NCBI GenBank assembly: GCA_037501455.1
Contig: CM074858.1
Span: 77,040,501-77,104,500, forward strand
Direction: 5' to 3'
Origin: Lantana camara
Taxonomy: Eukaryota > Streptophyta > Magnoliopsida > Lamiales > Verbenaceae
Length of the DNA: 64,000 nt
Under the pieces are notes generated by a model. It had not been told where the DNA came from and made no database searches. It saw nothing but the letters and a program-made list of their open reading frames with translations. A program made the translations under genes and the position numbers. How positions within the stretch are numbered: position 1 is the stretch's first letter; the number at the start of each line of letters is the position of its first letter. Positions 37,869 to 50,508 of this stretch are shown here, one piece after another.

Positions 37869-40800
37869 TGTAACACCCTGTCTTCTCGACAATCCAGGTA
37901 CGACGTTTCAAGAGAGTTTAATTCAGTAATTATGTGATTCGCATGCCTTACGTGTCAATTTGTATTTTATTTAATTTAGAACTTAAATGTTCTTGGACTT
38001 AATCGTCCAATATTGCCAATTAAGGACCTAATTGTTAATTAGGGTGTTTGAGCCTTCGTGGCTACCTTGAGCTCGGGAATTCGAATTCGAATTCCGACTT
38101 CGCCATTTCATTTATTTCGATGATTCGGGTCCAATGGATTTAATCTTGCCCTTTTCTGAAGCGTTTGACCTTTCTACCGATATATTTTCTAACCAATTGA
38201 ACTGAACCTTGCGTGAACCAAACTGAACCGGTTTCTCTTACCTTAAAACCGGACCAGCCCTTTTTCTTCCCCATTTTTGCTGCATATCGTGATCAAGAGA
38301 AGAAAGAAGAGAAGAAAGGGTTTTTCCCACACCCCACCATTGAGCTCAAGATTTTATCTCCACTTTTCACCCGATCAACGATCCAAGGTAAGCAATAAAT
38401 TCTCCTCTTCGAGTGCTTCGTTTCTTCCCGATTGAATATTGTTGAAGTGCTTGAATCCATGCTTTTTGGTGAAGAAGATGAATAGTGTGAAAATGTGAAA
38501 TTTGCTTCTAATGCCTCCATATGTTATCTTTTTTAGCTAAGTTTAAAGTATGTTGTTCGTGTGAGTTTCCTCATTATTTGTTCATAGAAAACTTGATCGG
38601 TACAGGTTTATATCTTGAATTTCCATCAATGTACCTTGCTTGAGCTTCCATGGCAACTCATTCAATTCTTGTTTTGTTGCCTTGAATTTGAGATATGTGT
38701 TGGAGCATGTTTATGTGATGCCTTTCCTTGAATTTGAGAGCTTCCAGTTGAGTTTTCTTGGAGCTTTAGTGATTTTGCTTCATCCCGTGAGTACCCCTGC
38801 TACTGTGCTTCGTTTCTCCCCTGAACCTCTACCCGGGCGGTTAGATTTTGTGAAGGAAAGTACCTGGACGGGTAGATTTAGTGCAGAAAGTTTCTGCACT
38901 GTTTTCCCCGGCCGGGTAGATTTCTACCTTGTATTTCCCCGGATGGGTACCCCCTGATATGACCTCCGTTTGAGCTGATTTTCGGATATGATCAACCTTT
39001 TTGAGTCTAGAACAATCTCCAATTGGAATCATCCCAAAATTCGTTCTAGATTATGCGTTATAATCGTTTTATTTTGGTGTCGCCACCTCGCCGAAATTCT
39101 GCATTCATTCAACTTCAAATCTCCGCCATTTTCGGATCCCTTTGAACCATGATTCGTTCCATATATCATCAGAACGATCTATGTGTGTAGTTTCATTTAC
39201 AAAAAGAAGAACTCAATTCCCATTCCTAAAACTCAAGATATTCCTGTTTTTGTACAGCTTGTCCATTTCGACAAAACTGTCAACTTTGGCCCGATTTCGC
39301 TCGGAACCCCTTTTTGTGTTCTTATTCCTTTTTTCTCGTATCGTCCCACCTCCGAAATTATTCCTAACTTGTTATATCATGTTTATGTGTATGTATTTGC
39401 TCTTATATGCCTTTCGTTTACCTTTGTTTGCATTAATTGTGCACATGAACATGCCTTGATGTGTTTTAAGCATATGTTAAGTTATGGAATGCATTTCTTT
39501 GCATGAAATGAGTTTGAATATGAACCTTACCTATGTGTTTGGCTCTCTTAAGTGCTTATGCATATGCCGTGCGTCTGCGTGGTTCATTTTTTTTGGGTCT
39601 AAGCTTTGTGTTTTACCTTCAGTTTGTTCAGGTGCACCCGGGGTGGAGTCTTGTAGGCCGTGTTGATTCCAGGGTGCATCATTTGTCACGTTCTTGGTTT
39701 CTTGGTGTAAGGTGAGGTTAGGTTATAGTTAAACCTTATGATATGTTCCCGTTTGAATTGTATGCGAACTATAGCCTACATATGTTTAATTTGATTTGAT
39801 TTGATTGGTTATGTTTGGTATCGCTCAACTACGCTTCAAACCGTGTGCCTCTTATGAGCCGGGAGATATGAGATAAGGGATTGGATATGGATTTGACACG
39901 GAGAGGTATGTAAAGCATAGTTGTAGCAAAGTGAGGTATGTATCCGTGTATGATTTGCTTGTAAATTTGATTTGTAACGGGCTAAGTTCTGTAATGAACG
40001 TAATGTTATGGTAATGATGGGCCCCGGAGTTGTGGGTAAGGGGGACCCCGGACGGCCATGGGGTCGCTGGTTATGACCTCTGTACACAATTCCATAGTTA
40101 GTCCGGATTACTCCTGAACTCGCCAGGAGGTTTGGTGGGCGATGGATATCCTGAGGGTTGAGAAGCTTGCACTCCCCTCGACTGTAATGGATGGTTAGGG
40201 TCGCGCAATCCTTCCATCACCGGAGAAGGAGGTCTATTTGAATAAATGTATCTGATTTGTCTGCTTTGTATGATTTTTTTGTTTCTTTTGAGGAGCCCAG
40301 GATGGGATTTTGTTACTCGTACCCGCCGAGTTCTGTATGCTTGTATGTTTGTGTGTATGTTTTGTTAAAGTTCATGAAACGGGGATAGATTCTTAAGTAA
40401 GATAAAACATGGATCCTTTTGAATACGTAAGCTAAAATATGGTTTGAATCAATGTGAAATTATATGAATTGGTAAGATTCGTTACGCCTCCGTATGATTT
40501 GAGTTATTAGAATCTATTAGGTTTTGTTTTACTTTGTTTTGATTTAAATCCCTATATATAAGTATCACGGGCAAAATTTTTGGCATACAAAAACTATCCC
40601 CGAGTGCATGGACGGTGCATGTGTCTGACATGTGCTTTGCTCTATATATATGTAGCGTGTGTGGGTAGCCCCTCACTCAGTCGAGTTGTAGACTGACCCC
40701 TCCCTCTTTATGATTTGAGCTTGCAGGTTTACTTTGGAGGTTCGAGCTAGGCGGAGTCTGCCAGTTTGTAGAGTCCGTTTTGAGTCGGGTCCTCTATTAG

Positions 40801-41131
40801 TTTGCATTTTCGCATTTTGTATTTGAACTTTTGTATAAGTTTGTATGCTTCGATATGTATGATAATTATGTAATGGATAGAACTCGGGACCGGTGTTTGA
40901 ATTTAGTTGAACCCGTTATTTGTTTTAATTGAATTTTTATATGACACGTTTGAGCTTCTGCATTTATGCATGGCTGAGTTGTTGTTTTTGGGGTCTACGT
41001 TTTGCCTAGCCAGGGAGTGTGTTTGGTTGTTTTCCTTTCGCCTAGGCTTGGTTCATGTACGGGCTCTCCATCTCGTATGTGAATTGGGCTTAGGTGCGGG
41101 GGATGTGGTGACCCTGCATTCGGGTGCTACA
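37869..41131 (+). repeat. Element G 3' LTR
   Basis: A 3,263-bp partner of 28790-32042, starting TGTAACACCCTGTC and ending ...CGGGTGCTACA with a canonical CA. It has one extra imperfect palindrome near 38865 (TACCTGGACGGGTAG) relative to the 5' LTR. Confidence 0.93.
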
Positions 41132-42944
41132 AGTGACGCTGCACTCATAACAACATTAGGAGCTTATGAACCTAGCCTTGTATTTTTCTAAGCCCGTTTG
41201 AAACTCCGAAATTTTCTCGAACAGTGAGCCTCGCGCCCGTATGATACCCCTTCAATGTTTTGCCCGTAAGTTATTCATTTTAACTCTGTTTGACCCGATT
41301 CTTGAACCTATATCACCCTAACTCATAACCCTATCTCCCACCCTCAGCCATTTTGGCTCCTAAAAGCTCAAGAACCAAGAAAGAAGAGAAAAAGGGAGAA
41401 GAGAAAGGAGATCCCACCACTATTCATCCATGGGGGGATTTTGGGCTCGTTCGTCCTCCAATTTTCGTCAAATCCGAGAGATAAGCATATTTTCTTGTTC
41501 TCCATTCAATGATACAACTTTTTTTTTTTGGTACAATTTAATGATAGAACTTTCAAGCTATGAATCTTCCATTTCAAGCATGATTTAAGCCTGGTACGAA
41601 TATGTATGTGAATAGTTGTGGGTTTAAAGAAATTTATGTATGTCTTGCTCGTTTTTGCTCTGATTCTTGATCCGTGAAGTGCTATGTGATCCTTGGTGCA
41701 TCCTTGATCTATGCCTAGCTTTGTATTTGATTTTTATGTGGTGTGGAATGATCCACCATTGATGAATTTTGAGTTTTCTTGATGCTTTAATGGTTAAATA
41801 TTGACTTCTTGTTGTGCCGATTGATTATGTTATGATTTATGCTAACTTTGGCCTTTGTTTGTCATCCCAAGTTGTGCCCTGAGTTGTTGCAGATGTTTTT
41901 CCCCTTTCCCTTGCGTTTTCAGCTGCTGCTCTTTTTCTTTCCTAGGCGAAGCAGACACGCGGCCATGCGTGTTTTCTATTTCAAATTCGTGAGGCCGCGT
42001 GGAAATGCTCGAGTTTGGGGAATTTCTACTTCCGTACAGCTGCGCGGCTTCTCAGGCCAATCTTCGCGCGGCCGTGCAGCCTTTGTTTGTGCTCCGTTTG
42101 GCCTGAAATTTTAACTGTAGAAACCTTTTTGAGGGTACAACATTCTGGAATGACCTTAAAATTCGTTGTGGTTTGTGAGTTATAACCATTTTTAAATTCT
42201 GTCGCCACTTTGCTAGAATTATGCATTTATCTAACTTCAAACCTACGCCATTTTCGGACCACTTTGAACCACGACTCGGGTCATATATAATTGGAAAGCC
42301 CTATTTCTCTAGTTTCATATCCAACACAAAAAAACTAATTCTAATTTCTAGAACTCAAGATATGTTCAATTTCTAGAACTCAAGATATGCACAAGATATA
42401 TATCGAGTCTTTCACAAGAGTCAATGATTTAACGTTAAAGCCCTTTTCTTCTATAAACCCTTACCCAATGTTTTGGTGAGATCAGTGACCGCAATGATTA
42501 TGGGGGCCCTGGGACGAAGTGTACGTGGCTATCTGGGGAAGCATGGGCTGACGGTGCTCCCGTGCATTATTCCCACAAGGAACTACGACGGAACCGACCT
42601 CGTTAGGAGTTTGGCGAGGAAGGGGAACCGGGCTTTTGGGGCTTCATGAACCCGTCTAGCCATCATGAATGAGTGGACGGTGCTTTGGCCAAGTCCGTCC
42701 ACTAACCGGAGGAAAAAGGTGTAGTTGATTATTTATGAACGAATGATTATGAACGAACGATTATGAATGAATACATGAACTAGTGAATATTCTGTGATCG
42801 CTAATGTAATGAATGAATAGATAATGCATAGACGAGGAGAAGGTTGGAGATTTCACCCTCTCGCTGAGCTCACGTAATGACCTCATGAATGTAATGAATA
42901 AAGGAATTGATGGTTGTAATCTCGCATGTTGTTTTCTTTGTTTT
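41132..42944 (+). repeat. Element E 3' LTR, second segment
   Basis: It continues E after G: CTTATGAACCTAGCCTTGTATTTTT, then a palindrome cluster (41945-42080: CACGCGGCCATGCGTG, GAGGCCGCGTGG, CGCGCGGCCGTGCAGC), the conserved block (about 42115-42370), and the region with CCATCATGAATGAGTGG. It is cut at 42945 by H, preceded by a plausible GTTTT TSD (42940-42944) whose partner is outside the window. Confidence 0.85.
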
Positions 42945-44949
42945 TGTAACATCCCCATTTTTCGGCCATACAAGTACGCCTTTGCGAGTGAGCTGAATGT
43001 GCATTTAAATTATTTAATTATGAAATTATGTGCTAATTACATTATTATTTGATAATTCTTGAATTATATGAAATTATTTGTTAAGAATTATTTGCTAGTT
43101 TTAAACGTTTTTGTCCGTTTAACTTTGTTTTCGAACCGTATGCTCCCGTTTTTAATTTTGATTTTTGTGACAATGTGTTCTGCTTGAATTATATGTGTTA
43201 TGAATGCATTTTTATATTCGTTTCATGATTTTGTGTTCGTTTGATATGGTTTTCGAACCATTTTATTTGTTAGGGACGTGAGGGCCTAACTCGTTTTAGT
43301 GTTTCTTAGGTTCCGGAAGGCGTAAATTGAGATCGGGAATTTGGATTTGAATTTTGGAAGATGCGTCAGACTCCTAATGAAGAAAGGAAGTTAATAAACC
43401 TAGTCTCGTATTTTTATAAGCCCATTTGATCCCCCGTATTTCGCCCGAACCGAGCCCGTGTGATAGATTTGCCACCTTTGACTAAAACAGGCATATCTTT
43501 CTCATCCCTTAACCAAATTAACTGATTCTTGGCCCCACCTTCTCCTAACTTAATCCCCTTCCTCTCCTTTGCCTTTTCATTTCGTTTTCATCAGGGAAAA
43601 AGGGGAGAAGCAGCTGCCAAACCGAGATAGAGAAAGAGAGGAGATTAGTACTATTCCTTTTTCACTTTCCAAGCTCGTTTCACCTCCGATTCACCTCAAA
43701 TTTGAAAGGTAAGTCCGGATTTGTGTTCTCTATCTCCTCCTATTTCTTTGAAGTCCAGATTTGCTAATTTTCATGATCATTTGAGCATGCTATGGATTAA
43801 TTGGTGAACAGTAAGGGTTCTTGGTAATTTTGATGAGTTCTTGCATTCCTTTGCTTATTTCCTTGAATTTATGAGATATATGATCTATATGACCTCTATG
43901 TATTATTTCCAAGCCTGTTTTTCATGGATATTGGCTGAAATTCGAACCCCCATGACTGGGCCTCCATGAATGTGATGAATGTTAGATATATGCATCTCTT
44001 CCTTGCCTGATTTATTGCTGCTTTGTTGCTACGTGTTTGTTACCTTTTCATGCTTCATTTTGCTGCCATTTCATGCTTTGTTGTGACCTGGAAGTGCTGC
44101 TGTTGTTTTGTTGGATTTGAAAGCAAAGTAGGGCCTGTTTTGCTCGTCCCACTGTCAGCTCGCCCGAGGTAGCGACCGCGACCAAAACATGCGTGTTTTA
44201 GGTTACGGCCGCGACCTGTTTGGGCCCCAACTTCGACCTGAAGACTGCTGGAAGGCTGGAGGAGGTGGTGGTCGTGACTGCGACCACCTTTGAGCTGGTT
44301 TGGGGTCGCGATTTGAGGCTACCTTCGAGTTGTGGCTGTTACCAAGTTTTTTTTTTGTTTCATTCGTGTTTTTCTTGTTCATCTTGCTTCTTTATTGCCT
44401 TTTCTTGTTCATGTGTTATGTGTTACATTTTTTATTTTGTATTTATGGTGTGATTTTGATGCTTGTATGTGAAATATATGGCATAATATGCATTATATGT
44501 CCTCCTACGTACATGCATGAATGAATATGTGGCTTCCTTGCTTCGTAAGATTTTTCCTTGTTAATTTTAGTGTATGCATGCATTCCTAACATGTTTATTG
44601 AAGTGTTATGCTTGTTATGTGAAATTTATGAATTTGTTTAATGTGAAATATATGAATTATGATTTAATATGATCCAATATGATTTTTGATGACCTAAGTG
44701 CTATCTTGTTGCATTCCATATGCATCATTTGCATCCATATGCATTTCTCGAGCTTCTAATTGGTACATTTTGAGTCTGAGGTTGTCTTTTATTGTTTATT
44801 TTGTGCTTAGGTGCGTTCCACGGGTGACGAGGAGGTTTTTTAGAGGTGTTATGAGTTCGTTTCGTTCGGTTCGGTCGACAAGGTGAGGTTTCTTTCTTTT
44901 AGTTAAAACTACCTACAACCCTACCTGTATTTTGAGCCCACATCTGAAT

Positions 44950-44992
<43 letters not shown>

Positions 44993-45551
44993 ACTTAGAT
45001 ATGTGCGTGATATGTATTTTGTGGGAATTGACAAGTTTTATGCGAAATCATTTGAAAAACGCTTTCATATATATATACGTAACCTATTTTTACGTTTGTT
45101 TGATTTGAAAAGGGTTGGTGTGTGTGAATGTTTTGAAATAGCAAGCTGGACTTTGAAATATAAGTCGGAAAATTCTGAAATTTCGAAATATATAAAATTG
45201 ACTTATGAATTATAAAATGGGCCCGGGGAAGTGGTATGTGATCTCGGGCCGACCATGGGGTTACCGAGCTCTCTCATCAACACAACTCCAATTATGTAGA
45301 GAGATTCGCCCAACCTCGGGAGGTGTAGGGGAAGGCGGTTTCTTGAGAACTGGCGGTTAACCCCTGTCGGGGAGCGGGTAGGATCCCCCGACTCAACCAT
45401 TATTACGAGAGAACGGGGGATGAGGATGCACCTGAGAAGGTGGATTGATTATGAGTTTTGTTTGTATTTTGTTTTGATTATGAATTTGAAAGGAGTTAGG
45501 TGGGTTTGAAACTCGTTCTCTCTGACCCTTACCAGTCTTTAGGACTGACCC
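42945..45551 (+). repeat. Element H: LTR, plus orientation, interrupted by I
   Basis: It starts TGTAACATCCCCATTTTTCGG at 42945. It follows the common LTR plan: GGGCCTAACTCGTTTTAGTG near 43280, splice-like AAAGGTAAGTCCGG near 43707, GC-rich dyads (44165-44320: GCGACCGCGACC, GGCCGCGACC, GGTCGTGACTGCGACC, GGTCGCGATT), a TA run (44955-44988) and TTAGGACTGACCCTG at the right. It stops in mid-LTR at the insertion of I. Whether it is solo or part of a full element cannot be seen. Confidence 0.82.
44955..44988. repeat. (TA)n microsatellite in H
   Basis: About 34 bp of alternating TA inside LTR H. Confidence 0.95.
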
Positions 45552-48500
45552 TGTAGTGCTCGGAGCGGCGAGCCACCACATCCCCCCGCACCTAGACCCG
45601 AACCCACATATGGAATAGAAATTCATATATGAGCCTAAGACTAAGCGAACGGGAACCTACACGTACTCGCTAAGCCACGCGGAGCTAAGACAAGTCTAGA
45701 GAGTGTAAAAACCAAAGAAAGCGGAAGCATACATCAAAGTCAAGAAGATAAATCCACAAAAAAACGGGTTCAACTATCCCTAGAAGCCTGTCCAGCAGAT
45801 ATAAATCAAGAATTCATACATAATTCATTAATGAATGCATAACATATACATACTTCCTTTATCAAAATCGAATCATATATAAGATGTGACCGAATGCAAC
45901 TGAAAATGCAACTCGAGTAAGGGACTAGAACTCGACCGATTCACGACTCCGCCTAGCACGAACCAAAACCTGCAAACTGAGAAGTTGAAAGGAGAGGGTC
46001 AGTCCACCGACTGAGTCGCTAACGCACACCCACACATGTATACATATAGAACAAAGCACGTATTAACCAAAAGATTATGAACCGGGATAGGGTTTTGTAC
46101 ACTCAATCCATTTTCAGAACAAATTTATACTTATATTTATCAAAACATAATAAACTTAACATAATCGTATCCAGACATAAGAGACAGCTCCTATCCCGTT
46201 TCATAATCAATATATCAAAACCAATTCTTAAATAACTCCCCAATTATTAACATACAAATTAAAATGGAAACATAAATCATAAAAAATCCTTCCCCATCAA
46301 CGATGTAGTTCGGGGAGCAAGCCCTCACTATATATTGCCATTACCAAAAACACACGGGGTAGCTAACCCACGTTGTGCCTTCCCCGGTTATCCACTAAGG
46401 GCTCAAAGCACCACCCCTCCTCAACCTCCACGAGTCGCACGTGAGTACTTCAAATGAGACCGTGCATAGGGGTCATAACCGGTGACCCCATAGTCGTCCC
46501 GGGTCTCCCTTACCCACGTCTCGGGGGCACCCCAAACACAAACCATACCGAACATATCATACCATAACACGCTACGTACCAAACTTATCATATCGTATCA
46601 AAATCATAACTACGTACCTTATCGAAGCATACCTTACCTTGCAACTTAGCATATGCTATAGACTTACCTCTCCGTGTCATCCTAATCTGTAGCTAGCATG
46701 AAGACACACGGTTTGGAGCTTAGCCTTGTTGCAAAACATAAGCTCACATACACTTATACTTATAGTTTTCGAAACCCGTAATCATTTGACAAGGTCATAA
46801 ACATATTGTATAAACACTAACTATTATATAAATATAATAGGATATTTGCATGCGGGCTTGAAAACGAGCACATAGGGTTGTAGGTCGCAATAACTAAAAG
46901 AAACAAACCTAAAACCTCACCTTTTTACCAAAAGTGCTCACGAAGGAGCGATGACGACCAAGAAGAAGCTAAATAATCGATCCGACACCTCCCGAACTCA
47001 AATCTAAGACAAACAAATACATATTCAAGACTTAGACTCAATCATGAACCAATTAGAATCATAGCCATATTGGAGCAAATAACAAGATATCACATAACTA
47101 ATTTAAGAATTAAACTCATAACATATTAAATAACTCATAACGTGTGATATTATAGTATACCATATACATTCATAAGCTTAAAGTGCAACAAAAAAGCAAG
47201 AGGTGCAAGAAAGCGTTAAACATTCATATATCGATCATGAATTCACTTCAAAATTACACTTACCAAACAAGGTCATAAACTTAAATAATTAATGAAACAT
47301 AACATATTGCAACATATTAACATATTAGGATCACAATCAGGGTGAGAAGATACGGGAAAAACAGAATAGAAATGCGAAATAAGGCTCCGAGTGAAAATAA
47401 GCCAAAACTGACAGTTTTACCGAAACGAACAAGCTGTAGGAAAATGGGCATAACTTGAGTTTGAGAAGTGGGAATTAAGTTTTCTTTCTTAGAAATGAAA
47501 CAAGAAACATGATATATGGCACGAGTTATGGTTCAAAGGGATCCGAAAATAACGGAGGTTTGAAATTGAACGAGTGCAGAATTTCGGCGAAGTGGCGATA
47601 ACAAAATAAAACGGTTATATCTCACAATCTAAAACGAAATTTAAGGTGATTCTATTTGGAGAGTGTTCTACAATCAAAAAGGTTTCTACAGTAAAAAATT
47701 CAGGCAAAACGGAACACGTATGAGGGTGGCGCGGCCGCGACAAAATTGCACTAGAACCCAGTTGCGGCCGCGAAGGCAAGACAGAAACTCTCCCGGCATG
47801 ACGGTCGCGGCCGCGAAGGCAAGACAGAAACTCTCCCGGCATGACGGTCGCGGCCGCGACACTTTCATGCCTGAAAACGGTCGCGGGCAACACCAAGCTT
47901 TTCACCCATGGCGACTACTATGCGGGAGCCCACGACCAAGCTTTTCAGCCATGGCGACTACTGCACGGAGAGGTTTCTAACCTCCCCAAAAACCATCCCA
48001 AACCCAAAGAAACGGCACAAGGCAAACATATAACACCAAATAACACATATAGAAGACAATAGAGCACAAATTGGAGTCCAAAACGAGCACGAACTCCCAA
48101 AACACAAAATCCACACTATTCATCACCTTTATCAAAGTCATGGAAACGAGCAAGAAAAATGGGATTCAATCGGAAGGAAATGAAGCACCTAAAGAGATGA
48201 ACACATTGCATACCTTGGATCGTTAATCGGGCGGTTGTATCTCGCAAACCCGAGCTCGAGAGCTTAAGGGCCAAAAGGGGTGTTCTTCTCCTTTCCTTCT
48301 TGCCTTGAGTGCTGATCAATCAAATGAGGGGATAAGGAGAAGGCTTTGTCCTTTTTAGGTCCGGGCAAACGGGTCGGTTCAAATGGGCAGGGTCAAATGA
48401 TATCTGGTCCTTTCGGATCAGATTTTGAAACGGTAAGGCAATCAAATGACTTTAGCAAATTAAAAGGTTCATTGATTCCGAATCATTGAAACAAACTCAA

Positions 48501-48765
48501 TGGTAAGGTTTGAATTCGAATCCGAATTCACGAGCTCAAGGTAGCCACGAAGGCCCCAAAACACCCTAATTAATATTAGGTCCCTAACTTGCAATTATTG
48601 GACAATTGAGTCCAAGTACAATTTAAATAAATTCTAAGGCCCACGTAATTAAAATAAAATTCACGTTGACACGTATAGTATGCGACGTCACATAAATCAC
48701 ATAAAAACTGAATTAAACCCTCTCGTAACATCGTACCTGGCTTGCCAGAAGACCGGGGTGTCACA
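45552..48765 (-). repeat. Element I 3' LTR, minus orientation
   Basis: A 3,214-bp LTR. On the minus strand it begins TGTGACACCCCGGTC at 48765 and ends ...GAGCACTACA at 45552. It holds the U5-like block (45570-45690), the conserved block (about 47405-47690) and GTCGCGGCCGCGAC palindromes with a 43-bp tandem duplication (47735-47895). Confidence 0.9.
47735..47895. repeat. GTCGCGGCCGCGAC palindromes and 43-bp tandem duplication in LTR of I
   Basis: Four GCGGCCGCGA cores occur at 47738, 47764, 47807 and 47850. The units 47764-47806 and 47807-47849 are identical 43-bp repeats. Further degraded copies follow (ACGGTCGCGGGC). Confidence 0.88.
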
Positions 48766-49635
48766 ATCTCTCCCCCTTAAGAAGGACATGTCCTCAGGTC
48801 CCCTGCCTCGAGTACTGGACTCCAAGCAGAACCTCTCTGTTTTCGTCCCACGCGGGGTTCGCGAAATCCCGATAGCAGGGTCCAGAGATGGGTCTTCAAA
48901 CACGAAGGGCTTCAATTGAACTCTGCAAGCTGCTCACGAACTTGATCAAACTATGAGTAGCCTGGACGTCTCGCACAATAGCAGGGTCTAAAACGAGATT
49001 CAGCTCCCACCGTTTGAATCCATCCTAACCATCCCACACTCGGTATCACAAGTGGGTTAATTAATGAACTTCCCCCCTCGTTCTCCAACCCCCAAATGGG
49101 TCTTCTATCGACTCATCAACCTTACGGTCTGAAGCTGGTTTCTTAAACCGCCACTAGCTTTTACACATGGTCTCCAAAGACCTTGTTGCAAAGTCCGTTG
49201 CACGGCACGACCCTCGTCTCACCGTACAACTAAGGCACTAGCTCACTCAAAGAACTCCAAAAAGGTAATTAACAAACAAATACATACAACAGTAATTAGA
49301 GGAAAGCATGTTGCACGTGGTATGTATGTTTGAAGTACCGTTCACCATGGTTTTGGGAAAACTTCCATGGTAGCGATCCAACTCAACACTTTGTTTGTTG
49401 CTGTAGATCCCTCTACCCATATCGTCATGCCCTGAAATCCCTGATGTTTTTAACACGTCAATAATCACTCAAGCTTCATCCATGATTTAGTCTCTTATCT
49501 TTACTAACCCCCATTGGTTCATGATCCTATTCTTGAGTATGCTATCGATCTTAACTTAGTCGATTCACTCTTCTCCATGAATTATACTTATCCTTGTCAG
49601 ATGCTTGAGCTAATCTTCAGTGGCTCGAATTCAAG
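48766..49635 (-). other. Element I internal region (3' end) with polypurine tract and hairpin
   Basis: On the minus strand the tract TTAAGGGGGAGAGAT (48780-48766) abuts the LTR. Upstream is the hairpin GGACCTG AGGA CATGTCC (48784-48801; one mismatch), preceded by CCAGTACTCGAGGCAGGG as in E and L. The reverse complement of 49334-49347 is ATGGTGAACGGTAC, the block found in E, G and L. Non-coding as far as visible; cut at 49636 by J. I belongs to the E/G/L family. Confidence 0.8.
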
Positions 49636-50508
49636 TGTAACACCCCAAACGGAGGATGCCACATCCCCCGCACTAAGACCCAGACCCGGTCACAAAATGG
49701 AAAGTCCATGCCCGAATCCAAATCGTAGCGAACGGGAGACCAACTCACACAATAGGCTAGGCGGATCTAACTTGACAAGCTCAGAGTGCGGAAGCAATTA
49801 AAACTAACAACAATAGATAGCGGAAGCATTTAAAACAAAACTTGCAAAGCAGGTGACGGGTTCAACTAGCATAAATACCTAGTCCCGAATCAATTCATAA
49901 TCTAACATAATAAACAGCATAAGCATCATCATAATATCTACTAACATCCAAATACTAGCTTACTAACCCCACACGGGTTTAAGTCTAAGTAGAACATAAA
50001 CATAACCTTCAAGTGTGAAACATAAATACATAACATAAATAAAGTATGCGACAAATGCATCCTAACACCAACTAGACTGACAAGTGTGACTCAGGAGACT
50101 CAATTCCGCCTAGCTCAAGCCAAAAGGAAACCTGCAAACTAAAAGATAAATGAGGTGTCAGTCAACTGACTGAGTGAGGGGGGCTAACACACACCCACAA
50201 TATATATATACAGAGCACAACACATGTCAAAAGGGTAGACTCATGAACCGGGAATAGGTGTTGCATACCAAATCGTTTCAAAGCAAAACCCAAATATATA
50301 TATATATATATACTTAGAAAATATTTTCAGAAACTCTATTCCGATTCATGATTCTCATAACATATCATACCATATGCTAGGCGAGTACGAGCTTCCAACC
50401 TCAACTCCTCATATCATAACAAAACAGAAATAACATACCAACCTCAACTCTGGGTGATGATAGGGTTGCACGACCCTAACGATCCATACAGTCGAGGGGA
50501 GTGCTAAT
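49636..50508 (-). repeat. Element J: LTR end, minus orientation, interrupted by K
   Basis: It starts TGTAACACCCC in plus reading, with the U5-like block CACATCCCCCGCACTAAG, TCGTAGCGAACGGGAGAC, TAGGCTAGGCGG (49655-49765) and GTCAGTCAACTGACTGAGTGAGGGG (about 50158). It breaks off at 50508 in mid-LTR, where K begins. Confidence 0.83.

Larger units (their letters stand above)
28790..41131 (+). mobile_element. Element G: complete non-coding (LARD-like) LTR retrotransposon with solo LTR N inside
   Basis: Two LTRs (28790-32042 and 37869-41131), a tRNA-Met primer-binding site at 32051 and a polypurine tract ending at 37868. The internal region of about 2.5 kb, after removing N, has no gag or pol. 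Flanks are AGTGG (28785-28789) and AGTGA (41132-41136), one mismatch, best read as a mutated 5-bp duplication. It is inserted in the 3' LTR of E. The LTRs are alike over most of their length but the first ~50 bp are unusually diverged. Confidence 0.92.
1504..42944 (+). mobile_element. Element E: host non-coding LTR retrotransposon split by A, G and later insertions
   Basis: This is the oldest element that can be followed. On the plus strand it has a 5' LTR end (1504-1741), a tRNA-Met-type primer-binding site, an internal region (1742-2466 and 26311-28425), a polypurine tract and a 3' LTR from 28426. The 3' LTR is interrupted at 28790 by G and at 42945 by H, and its end is beyond the window. 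The internal region, about 2.8 kb once A is removed, has no gag or pol frame. It is therefore a large non-autonomous derivative (LARD-like) related to G, I and L. Mobilisation by a gag-pol-bearing relative is inferred. Confidence 0.8.

Noticed and set aside
47663..47980. Open frames on both strands through the GCGGCCGC region
   Set aside because: GC-rich palindromic repeats lack stop codons by composition. No start context or homology supports coding.
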